Positions 20,517 through 32,171 of a stretch of 64,000 nt of DNA are shown one piece after another. The position numbers and the translations under genes were made by a program. Below the pieces are notes generated by a model. The model was not told where the DNA came from. It saw only the letters and a program-made list of their open reading frames with translations, and searched no databases. The DNA comes from Tenebrio molitor (lineage: Eukaryota > Arthropoda > Insecta > Coleoptera > Tenebrionidae). The stretch's first letter is position 1. Every line of letters begins with the position of its first letter. The DNA lies in NCBI RefSeq assembly GCF_963966145.1, contig NC_091048.1, forward strand, positions 30,814,001 to 30,878,000. The letters are read 5' to 3'.

Positions 20517-23500
20517 GCTCTACTCACCCCCTGCTTCACAATGAACGTTACCAAGGTCGGTCATGAATGAGCTAGAACAAGGGTGGAAAAGCCTGATCCT
20601 CATAGGTAATAAGAATTATTACAGCTACCTGTCGACGGCGAATGATTGACTCGACGTGAAAATTTAACTTTTCCAATCTAATTTGACATTTCTTGGGTCC
20701 CAGAGGAGATCCCCCCTTTCGTTATTGGAGGCAGTCCCGGCTGGCCTTGACCGGGCACGAGCTTTCCTGGAATATTGCGGAAAATTGTGGGGAGGAAGGA
20801 ACAGGAGGGATCTCGGCAAATTTATACCGAAAGCTTTTAAGGACTTCAACCCACGTAGGATTTCGGGAAATCGAATGAAATTGCGACTTGTCCCTTGGAA
20901 GGATTATTGATTTTTTTGCGGAGGTGACTCGGTTTGCTTGGATAACAGAAATTGATGATAAATTTGCTTGCCTACGAGGTTAAACGGGAATTTGTCCCTG
21001 ATCTCGCAAATTTTCCGGTTACTAATTTGACATTCTCGCGTGCATTTTGACGGATAGGTAGTGACCTCGAATCGAACAAATTTCAGGGATTTTGGCCTGC
21101 TCAGTGCCAATTACGTCGAATGTGTTGTACGTGGGGATTAGTGGCGTAAAATTCCCCGTACTGATAAGAGGCTCAAGTGCACATTCAAGGTTATTGTACT
21201 ATTAATAATCTCCTGCTTATCAACAAGCACATATTTGCTAGCTATATGGTGAATGATTACGAATAATAATTTATTCCAACACACAAAAATGTTCAAGAGA
21301 AGACCTCTAACAAGGTCCACTTTGCCAATATGGAAATACAAAATTTAAAATAGCATTTCCTTAGTGTCGAACGGCAATGACAAACTCCGTAAACATGTTT
21401 GTGCATTCGACGCCGCTTTAAAATTGAGATTAATTCCACGGCACAGTTCTACCATTTTGTTATAATGTGTAGTGGTTAAACACTTTTGTACTTGATCGCT
21501 ATTATTACGCAAGTGTAATCAACCTTGTTACATTGGAAATGATTTCCAGGTCGTGCAAGGACATTTACATTCATTTTATCTTCTAGACTAAAAATCGATA
21601 GCGAGATAGATACATTTCCAGAGAATTTGAATAGGTAAGACTGAAGGTTGATTTCTTTTCCACACGTCGATGTGAAACTTCTAATGCCAGTTGGATTCGA
21701 AAACCGAATAGAATTAGATTTTTTTGGACGAAGGGAAGCATGACTTAGGAGGGTGAGATCCAGAAACTAAAAATCCAAAGACATACTTGTCGATGGCGCC
21801 AAGCAATTTTCCTCTCTAGAGGACGCGATAACGAATATAACACACAACATACTGATTACACTGAACCTTGACTGGTGGTTTGAGTTCCGTTAGTTTGAGC
21901 AAGGTCATGAATCGCTGACAGCTACACGCTACGTTATTTCATAACAATCGTTCGATTTGATGGCGATGAGGTTATGCAAGCAAAGACCTCGCAGTTCTTC
22001 CCTTAACACAACAAAAACACCGAACTAATCCTCGAGTAATTAATTACAATGTAGAAAGTAAATGGGTAAAAGACTCTCCCACGCGAGTTTCTACAAAATT
22101 GAACCGATTTTTTTTATTAACGTGTTTTCCTTTATCCTAGAAGAAAGTAAAACAATGATGGCTTTCACTTTTACCGATCCTCACCGAAAAGTAGGTATGT
22201 GTGTCGACCGGTTCTTCTTACACTTTCTCTTTCGGTACAACATAACAATTGATGCTGCTACAAACAAACCGCCCTAAATTGGAGTCCACGTTGTGAAAAT
22301 GATTACAAGGAAAGGCATCGTTTGCTGAACGAACCATTTTTTGACAAGGATCCGAACTAGAGGATCTACTTTGTCAAGAATAAGTTTATTGATGGAATTT
22401 TTAAATTAAAAAAAAATGGAAAATGTTATTGCTGTAGTAGGTCACGCGTGTCTTGGTGCTTGGAGATCAGTGCAGAGATTAGTGTGAGTGGTCGGCGAGT
22501 GCATCTGCCCGGAAAGTGGAAGACACTATTCGATCGCCAAGTTTTATAAAATTCGCAAATTTTATTAATGCAAAACTATATAAAAAAAATACAGTTTGAA
22601 GCTATCCTTGACATTTTGTTTTGTTCTTTTTTAATATTATTTTTACATTATATGACGAGTTCCGTATTATTGTCCATACGTAGGCATACCTACTTATTAC
22701 TGTATCGGCGAACGGAGATTTAAAAAAAGTATGCACATACATATAATTAATCCTTCAGTGTTCTAACCTTTCACAACTTTACTTGTACGTCGGTAAAAAT
22801 TGCACCAAACATTTAAATCTCTTGGAAAATTCCATATTGAGGGACACGATGAATCAAGAGGAATCGAACGGGAGAAAGTTTATTCGTAGACTGTGTGCCA
22901 GTGTTTGGGTTGTTGAATTGAATCTCGACTGATTATAAAAGACTAAAGGTATCTAATAAACTGACGATAAAATAGGAAAAATAAATAAATGTATGCGTCG
23001 ATGACTCGAGAAGACACGCGGCAACATTGGACTGGACAATAGCAGTCTTTGACCCAAAAAAATGCTATTTCTAAATTTTTAGTGTTAATTGTTAGATCTT
23101 GGCACAGTTTCATTTGTTAATTAGCACTTGTTTAGCATTTGTTCAATAAACATTTCAGAAATTACAATAATGCAGCGTCGACACTTGCACAATTTTAGAT
23201 TTTTGGACAGAAGAGGCGTCGAGAATGAATAAATAACTTTGGACTTTTAAGCCACCCCTTGATCGTGAGGCGAACTCTGTCAAGTCAAGACAGAGACATG
23301 TCAATTATCTGAAGGTCGATCGAACGTCTCGTTTTATTTTTACATCCTTTTGTTCAAGGACATTTCCTTATTTGCGTGACGTGTTTATTTGACAACTGTT
23401 ATTAAAAAATTGAGAAACGGAAAAGTGTTGTGTATTGACGGTGCGTTATTACTAAACAACAATGTGAAAATGAGCGTGTGTACAACATCAGGTGAAAGTC

Positions 23501-24255
23501 ACCGAAGGCGCACCTATTAGTTTATTCCGATCTATATCCTGAATAGTCCTTAACATTATTATCAGGTATCGTAGCCTTGCAGTCTAATTGGGTCGACTCA
23601 AACATCCCTCGATGCAGGAAACGAAAAGTGAAAGCCTTTAATGCAAGCACAGTGGAGGTCGAAGGTGACGGAAGGTTGAAATGCAAGGTAAAATCACTTT
23701 CCATAACCAGGAAATCGCATTAAGGAATCTAAAACACTATGGGAAGAGAATAAGAGAAAAAAATGCTTCTACGATCTTGACATTTTGCAAATGCCACCTA
23801 CACCCTTAAATTCAACTGGATATCACGACGGACTTTTGATCTTGAACTTAACACCAACCTTGAACTAAAGCCAGTTATTTACGTGTTTATATAACGGTTT
23901 AAGCTCCTCAGATCATGAATTTCACTCAACACATAGGAATTGGAATAAAATAAACCTTCATTTTAATTGTTTAATTATACTTATACGTACATTGAAAGTT
24001 CTTCCCCTTCCGTGCCCTTCGCACCGAAACTGAGATGCTAATCGTTTGTTCTTCCTGACTCTCTTCGGATAAAACTTCACACAAAATCGTCCAATATTCG
24101 TCGTTAATCTTCACGAACAACTAAGTCAACTTGGATTAATTAAGGTGTTTATTTGTCAACGTTGGCGGCTCCCAAGAGGCCCCGGGCGACCTTCCCCGTG
24201 ACCGCGAGGCCTTGGCATTGGGGCGCCGCCCTAAATCAATATCCAAGCACCGAAT

Positions 24256-24266
24256 CCTTGACCTTA
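24256..24266 (-). promoter_or_regulatory. Candidate nuclear-receptor half-site TAAGGTCAAGG
   Basis: The minus strand reads TAAGGTCAAGG, an A/T-extended AGGTCA half-site as used by Rev-erb/ROR-group receptors, to which E75 itself belongs. It lies in a GC-richer island 10 kb downstream of E75. Confidence 0.3.
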
Positions 24267-25351
24267 GCTTCTACGTTGCATTCTCAAAATGGCCAGGATC
24301 TCATTCAAGATGGAAACAACCGACGGTTAATTCCACACCGCAATGCTAAAACTAGAGAAGGTCGACTTATGTAAAACGGTTATTTTTAAGCAATAAATCT
24401 ATAAAAACGATGCATGGCGTGTTACAATAAACATAAAGCAAAAATAGTCCAGGTTTCATGTTGGCAATTTTCATTTCACCCATACTCGAAGAAAAAAGAA
24501 CATTTCGATCTCTACAAATTATCTCGATTAATTGTTAATCGAGAGTTAAAACTTTCAACAGTAAGAAAGTGTTCAACGTCGTCAATCAATTATGCAAATG
24601 CTTTCTTACTATCACCATATTGTTTACCTATCATTGGGACATTTAAAAAGTAATTTACTTTCTTAGTTTTAGGACGGACATAATTGTATTTATGTGATTT
24701 TGGTTTTGAATGACTTTAACACCAGTTTGAATTCAAGACATCAAGGAGGGAACTTCTTGCTGTCATGTGACACATTTAACAATCGTCTCTAAACAAGTGA
24801 CTCTCGTATATCATAAAAAGTGTTCCCTCAACAAACTAGTTTTGTTATCGTACAAATTGAGCCTCTTTTCCTAGACAAAAACACGCATGACCTGTTTAAG
24901 TAATTTCGCCCAATTGGCGTCATTTCTATTATACTCATGCAAATGTTGACTAGGAACGCGTATGACAAGTGGCGTCCTCGACCTTGTGGCCCGGTGCAGC
25001 TGCATCGATTTGCAAGGAAGGGTGACTGTTATGACCCACTTACCCTATGCATACCTACCATTGGTGATTTTTGTCGATTAGCAAAGAACACGACCTTGGG
25101 GCCGTTTCGGTGAGTCATTAACCACCCACGTGACTAATTGGCAACCACTCGAATGATCGGCATTAACGGTAAAACAGATCTGGTGCAGCATATTTGAACC
25201 AGGAAGACGGCATCAGCGAACCGGAAAAAATTCACGTTAATGCCAAGGTCGCTATCTCGACGGCGACCATGGTTCGCCGAGGAGGAGGGTGGCGCATTAG
25301 ATGGAATTTTTTCCTCTCGTATTGTTGTAAAAAGCTGTATCGTTCAAGGCC

Positions 25352-25360
25352 TGACCTTGA
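25352..25360 (-). promoter_or_regulatory. Consensus FTZ-F1/ERR half-site TCAAGGTCA
   Basis: The minus strand is an exact TCAAGGTCA, the standard extended half-site for FTZ-F1 and ERR. It is the best single match in a run of related CAAGGTCG sites at about 24980, 25090 and 25241. Function is inferred only. Confidence 0.35.
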
Positions 25361-26008
25361 ATTTGATTAGCGCACGTCACATCTGGGAGGGGATTTAAAT
25401 AGAGATGAGCCGGAGCAGGTGCGACCTACGTGATCATATTTCGTTTATATTAACCTTTGACTAACCCCACTGACATTCATGGGCGCCGATATACGTAAAC
25501 ATTCCAGCAGCGTAGCGACCGATCGTAGTATATGTACTTACTTATCGCATCTTCTATTTTGCATTTCAAAAATCCTCTATCTGTCTAGGGAAAAATGCAG
25601 CCATATAAGAAGATACATACAGGCTGTCTTAAAAAAACGGCCCACGCTGTAACTTTGCTATTGATGACCCAAATGAAAAAAATATACAGGAAACGAAATG
25701 GCTCTAAAAACACTACAAACCTGAGTGAGCATATAATATTCCTTAAGACTGTAAGTTCAACTTTCAGATTGTGTCAACAGCAATGGTAACTAGCTATAAC
25801 ACGATCATGCGAAAAGCTGCTAAAAATTTTTCAATAATTAAAAATGTACGTGGATTCATATATGTATGTATGTACGTACATATCTACATATGTACATAAT
25901 TATGTACAAAAAGAAATTTAATAATCATTGCATTTTTTTTTGATACCACAACTGAAATTAAAAAAAATATTCGGTCTGTTTTAACACTGTGGTGATATTG
26001 AATGAACA

Positions 26009-26535
26009 TACAGGGTGATTTTGAAAGTTGTGCAGAAATTTTAATCACTGCTGGCTACTGGCTTCATCTAGAACTCAGAAAAAATATTTAAAAAATTCTG
26101 TCAAAAAATAAAATGACATTTATTTTTTGAGCTACAATTTTTTTAATTGCTTTTAGTCTTCTACGTTGTCCTACAACCTCGTAGGTAAAATTTCGGCACA
26201 TTTTAAAAATACACCCTGTATATCATGTTTTATAAAACGTACACCTATGCGGTTTCCTTGTTTTAAAGCATAGGTATTTCCTATAGGTTACTTCGCATTG
26301 GCGTATTATTTAAAAAACATGATATACAAGGGTGTAATTTTAAAATGTGCCGAAATTTTACCTACGAGGTTGTAGGACAACGTAGAAAATTAAAAGCAAT
26401 TAAAAAAAATTGTAGCTCAAAAAATAAATGTCATTTTATTTTTTGACAGAGTTTTTTTAATATTTTTTCCGAGTTCTACATGAAGCCAGTAGCTCGTGGT
26501 TAAAATTTCTGCACGCATTTCAAAAACAGCCTGTA
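26009..26535. mobile_element. Head-to-head pair of ~210-bp MITEs forming a large inverted repeat
   Basis: Bases 26011-26222 and 26322-26533 are inverted copies of each other, with about 100 bp between. Each arm itself starts and ends with inverted CAGGGTG / CACCCTG-type termini. The structure is therefore best read as two small elements of one family inserted in opposite orientation, or as a foldback duplication. TA lies at both outer borders. Transcribed RNA would form a hairpin of over 200 bp. Confidence 0.85.
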
Positions 26536-26629
26536 TTTTACGTTGACGTAAGGCAAGAAATAAACGACCTTGTCACCCTTCGAGTATTTTATTCTGCAAT
26601 TAACGAATTTGGTTTTTGTTAAGTCGTGG

Positions 26630-26673
26630 TCAAAATTTTGACTGACGACCAAAATTTATTGCTCGCGACTGTA
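26630..26673. repeat. Solo end of the 39020-type MITE
   Basis: The sequence GACGACCAAAATTTATTGCT followed by CGCGACTGTA matches the right terminus of the 39020-39208 element. No matching left end is present, and the next element begins five bases later. This is a truncated copy. Confidence 0.55.
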
Positions 26674-26738
26674 TGTATACAGCGCATTTTTTTTTAACTG
26701 TTGCCATAGGGAATTGTATGGCAAAACTTATATGTACT

Positions 26739-27109
26739 ATTACGATCATAAAATTTTGGACATCAAGCTTCTGTCACATTAAAAAAATTATTCTAAATCA
26801 TGCTTTATTGAAACTGCCACACGAAAGATGAAATTGTTGTCAATTTGACAACGGTTTAAAATATATTTTTTTTTAATATGCGAGTACATTTGGGTATTTA
26901 TTTTATATTTTTTATTAATTAAAACCTCGTTCTATTCCATTTGTCCGATTTTTACAACTTTTTGAATATTTTCTCGGGAAATCTGACATTCACATTTTCA
27001 AAATTGACACAATCAAAATTGAGGTTATTAATAGATACATAAGGGTCGTTTTAGAATGTATGACAGCACGATGACGTTAGTGTCCAAAATTTTTTGATCG
27101 CAATAGTAC
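26739..27109 (+). mobile_element. MITE family M1, copy 2
   Basis: Near-identical over its whole length to 37779-38142, with inverted ends TACGATCATAAAATTTTGGA and complement of TCCAAAATTTTTTGATCGCA. It lies inside the 26678-28286 element, just inside its left TIR. Confidence 0.87.
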
Positions 27110-27767
27110 TATTCCGGACATGGAATCTTGGCCACAACTGAAATTTAACTGACAAATATGTGTGAACTGGCCTTTATTGAATATAACCCAACTTTTGACT
27201 CGATAATGCTATTTCCCTGCTTTTTTGATGTCACAATAAAAACTTCAAAGTGATTTTTAATAATTGTCATTTTTTCACGATCGGGAGTAGAAATCAACTT
27301 CTCGGATGTCAACGTCGTGACAGAAGTAGAGCATTTTCATTTTTTTGACAGTTGTGACAAAAATCTAATGGGAGTTTTCATTTTTTTGACAGTTGTGACA
27401 AAAATCTAATTGTTGTCAAGGCATAAATCTCAAAGACTACTAATTCGATTAAATTCATCGAAAGATGACAACTCATTTGTCATCATTTTTTTATTCTTAA
27501 AATTTTAGATTTTTGTGCTGTTTCTACTCCCTACCGTGAAAAAAATAGTATATACATATACTTCTGGAGAGAATGCTCATTTTTCCCTCGGTGCTTTGTA
27601 GCCCTCGGGCTTCGCCCTCTGGCTACAAACTGCACCTTAGGAAAAATCATGCATTTCTCTCCCTCAATATATAATATACTATTATTAATGACACTAATGA
27701 TTGGTTTACATATTTTTTTTAGAAATGTCAAAAAAATGTTGGCCAAGATTCCGTGTCCGGAATGGTA
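27109..27767. mobile_element. 659-bp element immediately adjoining M1 copy 2
   Basis: Ends ATTCCGGACATGGAATCTTG and complement of CAAGATTCCGTGTCCGGAAT are inverted repeats of about 25 bp. Internal phrases (AACTGACA..., GTGTGAACTGGCCTTTA) resemble the 43619 and 52840 elements. It contains the stem-loop element of 27270-27682. Confidence 0.75.
27270..27682 (+). mobile_element. Stem-loop-bearing element family A, copy 1
   Basis: It has two parts. The body (27270-27545) is bounded by TTTTTTCACGATCGGGAGTA and its imperfect complement (CTACTCCCTACCGTGAAAAA). It includes a direct duplication of a phrase ending GACAGTTGTGACAAAAATCT. Outside the right body end, after ATAGTATA, lies a 138-bp stem-loop (27545-27682) whose tip is TAGCCCTCGGGCTTCGCCCT. 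The same two-part unit is present in inverted orientation at 46943-47352, so both parts move together. Confidence 0.82.
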
Positions 27768-28286
27768 CTTCGTTAACTTTTATTCTGATGTATTCAAACC
27801 ATTTCTGGAACAAAGTTGGAAGATTTTTTAAACGATTGGATAGATTACAATTTAATATCCGAAAGTGGTGAAAAAGTTGTGAAAAAAATATTTTAGTTAG
27901 TGTTTTCTTGCCACTATCATTTTTAGCAGGCTGAAATGTTCGTTGACTTTTGTCACTTTCATTTAAAAAATAAATAGCGAGATCAGCTCGAGGCTGATTA
28001 AAATAAATCATAAATTAAAATATACCTAAAACCTAATTTTTGTTCCCATTTCGCCTACTACGTTTTTTGTCAAATTATTTACGTTCATTAATTTCAACTT
28101 TGAAGAGTAAAATTAGTCAAATAAAACTGCTTGTTGTTCACACAGTATGCATTCCGTAGTATGTATTATTGATTTATTACTAAAATAAAAATTACCATCA
28201 AATCTTCAGTGGATCATAAGTTAACAGGGAGTATAAGTTTTACCATGCAATTTCCTACGGCAACAGTTAAAAAAAAACGCACTGTC

Positions 28287-29322
28287 TCCATCTGATAGTA
28301 AATATTTTTTTTTGGTTTTTCATTTAATTTTTGGCGGTTGTTGAATTCGTAGCGTTGAATTTAAAAGGCCCGACGCTGCCTGCTTTGGTGGAGTGAATCG
28401 GATTCCGGCCAAACGTGTATACATAGTCCCTGAGGTGCGCTACTGAAATAAAGCAAGGTCAAGTTTAGCAAGGTCAGTCGGACGGTCGCGCCGGGGCCGT
28501 TGGTGGGTGTCCGTCCGTCCCCCCTTTTCCACCTCCGACAGCAGCGTCAACAAGCAAAGTTCTGTTTTTAGCGCTTTTTTATGAACTTGTTGTCGTGATG
28601 CTATATCGAGGTTCAAGGATGTGCGTGTGCAGGGTGTGACGCCGCCTTCGCCACCACCAATCGGCACAACAACCACGAAAATAATGGTTCGACGATATTT
28701 AGCATAAACCGTCAGGAATATTCTTTTGTTCGCGTTTATCATCCGACGTTAGATACGATGATAGCTGAAGGTTCAAGGACGTTGTACGCGGCCACTCTAC
28801 ATGTGTGTGCGCTCACAATCATTTTCATGGTCAAAGTGATAGAGATAATTAGTTAATAATATTCGTTTAATTCAATTTGCGTGTATGACATAAATGGGTT
28901 TCTGGTATGACAATAGCCTGTTGGAAAATTACTTTTTTACAGCGGGAAGTGTCTTCAAGGTGATGGTCAATGGATAACAAAAACAACGACCAATTTATAA
29001 CGTGTTATATCACACCATATTTATTCAAAATGACATTTTATTGCATTGTCATCGCCAATGAAATACGAGTCTCCAGAATATAACAGATCCGTTATTAAAC
29101 AATGCATTTCACTGTAATTTGCAACTTTTCGCAATTTGGTTATTGAAATGCAAATAAATGTACAACGTACGTACAAGTACGTCCTTCGAATTTTGTTTGA
29201 TTATAAGCGAACTACATTATTTCTTTAAAATCACAAAATATGTGTAAAGTATATTTTATAAGTTTCCATAGTTGGTTTTGTGACATTATACATCTCTCTA
29301 CTTTACCTTTACGTAATTGTAG
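28287..29322. other. Intergenic spacer downstream of Spb1
   Basis: No element or gene recognised. A GC-rich block at 28450-28680 is flanked by two copies of GCAAGGTCA. The open frames there appear to be composition effects. Confidence 0.4.
28453..28476 (+). promoter_or_regulatory. Two GCAAGGTCA half-sites 15 bp apart
   Basis: GCAAGGTCA occurs at 28453-28461 and again at 28468-28476. Such direct repeats of an extended AGGTCA half-site could bind orphan nuclear receptors. They lie at the edge of a GC-rich island. This is a motif observation only. Confidence 0.3.
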
Positions 29323-29328
29323 TTTATT
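29323..29328 (-). terminator. Spb1 polyadenylation signal
   Basis: AATAAA on the minus strand about 160 bp beyond the Spb1 stop codon; the first such signal in the expected place. Confidence 0.45.
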
Positions 29329-29488
29329 TAAAACTAGGCATTAAAATGCACCGTAAACAACCTTGACAATTAGTTTAATCACCGTATAAATTATTTAAGA
29401 AAAAGTAAGAGTTGGTAAAAAATACAGCAGAAATAAAATAAGATTCTATTCAAGAATACTATGCAACAAGAAAAAGATTTACATCACG

Positions 29489-32171
29489 TCATTTTCTTTT
29501 CCCAGTGCGTTTTTTTGAACCTTTCGTTTTCAGTTTCGCTTTTTGAGCCTTCAAATCCTTTTTCATTCTTGCATCGACTACTTTATAATGTCCTTTGACA
29601 CCAGATGGTCTTTTCATTTTTTTAGCAGCCATATATTTTTTAGCCACTACATATGTAATTTCCTTTTTGGGTTCCTGTCGAGCCTTCTTATACAATCTGA
29701 AAATAATAAAATGATTGTCGTTTTTCACTTTTTTCACTGCTCGACCTACTGTTTTATTTGTTTCGCCTTTTCTTTGTCCGTTACGTCTACATTGTCCATC
29801 AAATTCTCAACTTTTTTCTTAGCTTTCTCCAACTTTTTCAACGCTCTCCTCTTTTTTCTTGCTTTGGCCTCGACGACTTTCTTGATTGGTCTTACGTTTA
29901 GTTCCTGGAGTTGTTTCTTGTAGTCCTCGACCAATTCCTACAAGTGTGAATATTTTAAATATGAATAAATGAAATGAAGAAAAACAACTTTTGGAACTGT
30001 CGCTTCTTTTTTCATGTGTTTTTCTTCATCCTGAACGAACCAGTCCGGTAAATTATCATCATTGAATGCGTAACGATGCCAAGCGGCGTCTATAATGTCA
30101 CGTTTTGTTTTTTTGCTGTTTGCCACCAGTGTACCTAATGCCAGTTCCTCTACGGTCATTTTTTGTTTTCTTTTTTTCCCTTGTTTTTCTACTCCCGAAA
30201 CGATTTCAAAGCCATCCTTTTTTACGTTATTTACGGGAACAGCAACTTCTTTTTCCACGTCATAATCAGAGTCACTTGAATCTGAAGTGGAATTGCTATC
30301 ATCTTCGTCATTTTTGGTATCTGTTTCTTCCCCGATTATTTGCGCCCCCCTCTTCTTAAATTCTTTCACCACCCGATCCAAATCTGCATCTTCATCTGCT
30401 TCATCGATGAGGTCCTTGAACGCCTCTCTTTCAAACCACAACTCGGCTTTGTGTGTTTTCTTTTCTTCTTTACTTCTGTGATCTAGATCCGTTATCAACG
30501 GATGTTTTTTTAGCTTAACTTGTTTGGTTTTATTTTTCGTTTCGTCCACGTCGCTGCAGTCGTTATCACTCAATCCTAAACCTTCTTGAATCTGAGAGTT
30601 TGCATCCTCTGCATCGCTTTCTAGTTCAATTTCTGAATCGCTATCTTTATAATACAAGCTTGTACTACTCAAGTGTTGTTCATCTTTATCATACCGTACA
30701 TATTTCTTTTGCCTAACATCTTCATCTTCATCTGATTGAGCTGTTATGTCGGGAGTTTGATCGACGACCTTTTTCATTTGTTTCACATTGGTAATTTGCT
30801 TCAAATCAAACATGCCGTCACTTTCCATCGTGGGTCCTGAATCACCTTTTAAAACCATTTTCAGATTTAGTTTCTCGTTCAATTTTTTCCGTTCTTTCTG
30901 AACTTTCTTCTTTTTTCGTTTTAACTCACGCTGTTCTTCAGTCTGAACAATCATAAAATTAATTCTCGTCAATTATAACGAACGCGCATTTAACTGACCT
31001 CCAACTCCAAAATTTGTTGATGTACTTGTTTCAAATCATCTTCTCCATCACTTTCTTGTTCCACTGTCTTGATGGGTTCTTCAACTTTTTCTTCCTTCTT
31101 GTCACTTAATTCCTCACATAGTGCTTTTTTCCAAGTTAAAAGACACTTCAGTTCTTTCCTACCCAGAACTTTAATGTCTTTACAGCACTCTTTAATTTCA
31201 TTTGTAGTTTTTTCGTGATTGGCAATTTCTTGAGTATCCAAAACGATCTGTAAAAAAAAAATTAAATAATCTCCCTCACTGATGTTTGTTGACAAACCTC
31301 AGATGCCGCTTCTAAGAGTTCTACCCCAGTAGGATGGCTTATAAAATCTGAAGCTTTCACCTTGTGATGGAGTGTGTAGTCATTTTCAGGATACCCACTA
31401 GCAGCTGCTTTTTTCTTTTTTTCCGGATGATAAATATTGAGTTTATTTGTTGGTTCAATTTCTAATTCCTCGAAAACGTACTTTGGGTCCGTAAATTTCG
31501 GATCAATTTTGTCAGGTGATATATAATACTGACAAACAACAAATATCTCTGCTGATTCATTTCTAGAGGCTTGCGGTTTAGTAGCGTGAACCTTTTTAAA
31601 AAACTGTTTCAAAACCCAAATTAGGGGATGATAGTCTTTCGAACGGAACACTTTTGTTATAAACCAACCTCCCTTTTTCAAAAATTGACTCGCTAATTTC
31701 AGAGAGCTTAAAGTTAAACAGGCCTGTTGATACGCGTCATGGAGCCAATTTTTTCCTACATTAGGCGCACCGTCATGTAAAACAACGTCAGCTTTCCACG
31801 TCTGCAACTCTTTGGTCAAGGCGACGCGACACTTCTCTGTAGTGATGTCTTCAGTTAAAGAAATACAACCAGGAATAGGTTTAATAGGATATAAGTCAAC
31901 ACCAATGATAATGCTAGAAACGGGCATGTTTTGTTTGGCCACTTGCATCCAGCCACCGGGGGCTGCACACAAATCTATACATACTCGCGATTTTTGGAGA
32001 AATTCAAACCTGCGGTTCAATTGGATTAATTTAAAGGCAGCTCGAGATCTATAACCTAAAATTACGATACATCTCCGATTGGAAAATTTAGTAATTTGCG
32101 TTACCTGTTTCTTTAGCTAATTGATAATATTTATCTTTTCGCTGTTTTCCAATTTTCGTCTTTTTCCCCAT
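29489..32171 (-). CDS. pre-rRNA 2'-O-ribose methyltransferase FTSJ3/Spb1
   Basis: Six exons (32171-32105, 32055-31298, 31247-30999, 30942-29989, 29937-29750, 29696-29489) join in phase through GT-AG borders to 807 residues. Residues 1-205 are the FtsJ methyltransferase: SAM site DLCAAPGGW at 50-58 and catalytic tetrad K31 (AFKL), D117 (DGAPN), K157 (ITKVF) and E192 (SAEIF). The middle has the Spb1-specific DUF3381 region (KDIKVLGRKELKCLLTWKK) and a long acidic stretch. The end is the Spb1_C domain (RPIKKVVEAKARKKRR, ITYVVAKK, GVKGHYKVVDARMKKD). The family acts in the nucleolus, methylating a ribose in the A-loop of large-subunit rRNA during 60S assembly. The start GKKTKIGKQRKDK is the family's usual opening. 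No damage is seen; length matches yeast and human proteins. Confidence 0.97.

Larger units (their letters stand above)
19249..26008. other. Intergenic region with many AGGTCA-type half-sites
   Basis: No gene was recognised across 6.8 kb. Short GC-richer islands occur near 19850-20250, 20450-20900 and 24150-25400. Within these, CAAGGTCA/G and AGGTCAAGG-type nuclear-receptor half-sites recur (see separate entries). A microsatellite-like palindromic (GTAC/ATGT) tract lies at 25856-25905. Open frames such as 20683-20910 have no domain. Confidence 0.45.
26678..28286. mobile_element. 1.6-kb outer element with 52-bp TIRs, host to nested insertions
   Basis: The left end (ACAGCGCATTTTTTTTTAAC then TGTTGCCATAGGGAATTG) and the right end (complement of CAATTTCCTACGGCAACAGT then TAAAAAAAAACGCACTGT) are inverted repeats with only a few mismatches over about 52 bp. 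The interior consists mostly of other elements (26739-27109 and 27109-27767). No transposase frame of its own remains; about 460 bp at 27768-28230 is unassigned and could be the original interior. Confidence 0.8.

Noticed and set aside
20683..20910. 75-codon frame in a GC-richer island
   Set aside because: A second frame of similar length overlaps it in another register, with no domain; more likely a composition effect.
22850..22880. CGTTCGATTCCTC on the minus strand, resembling a tRNA T-loop
   Set aside because: No acceptor stem, D-arm or anticodon arm could be laid out around it.
28440..28742. 100-codon minus-strand frame
   Set aside because: It lies in a GC-rich patch where stops are scarce; there are no domains, and its composition reflects simple proline/arginine-rich translation of that patch.
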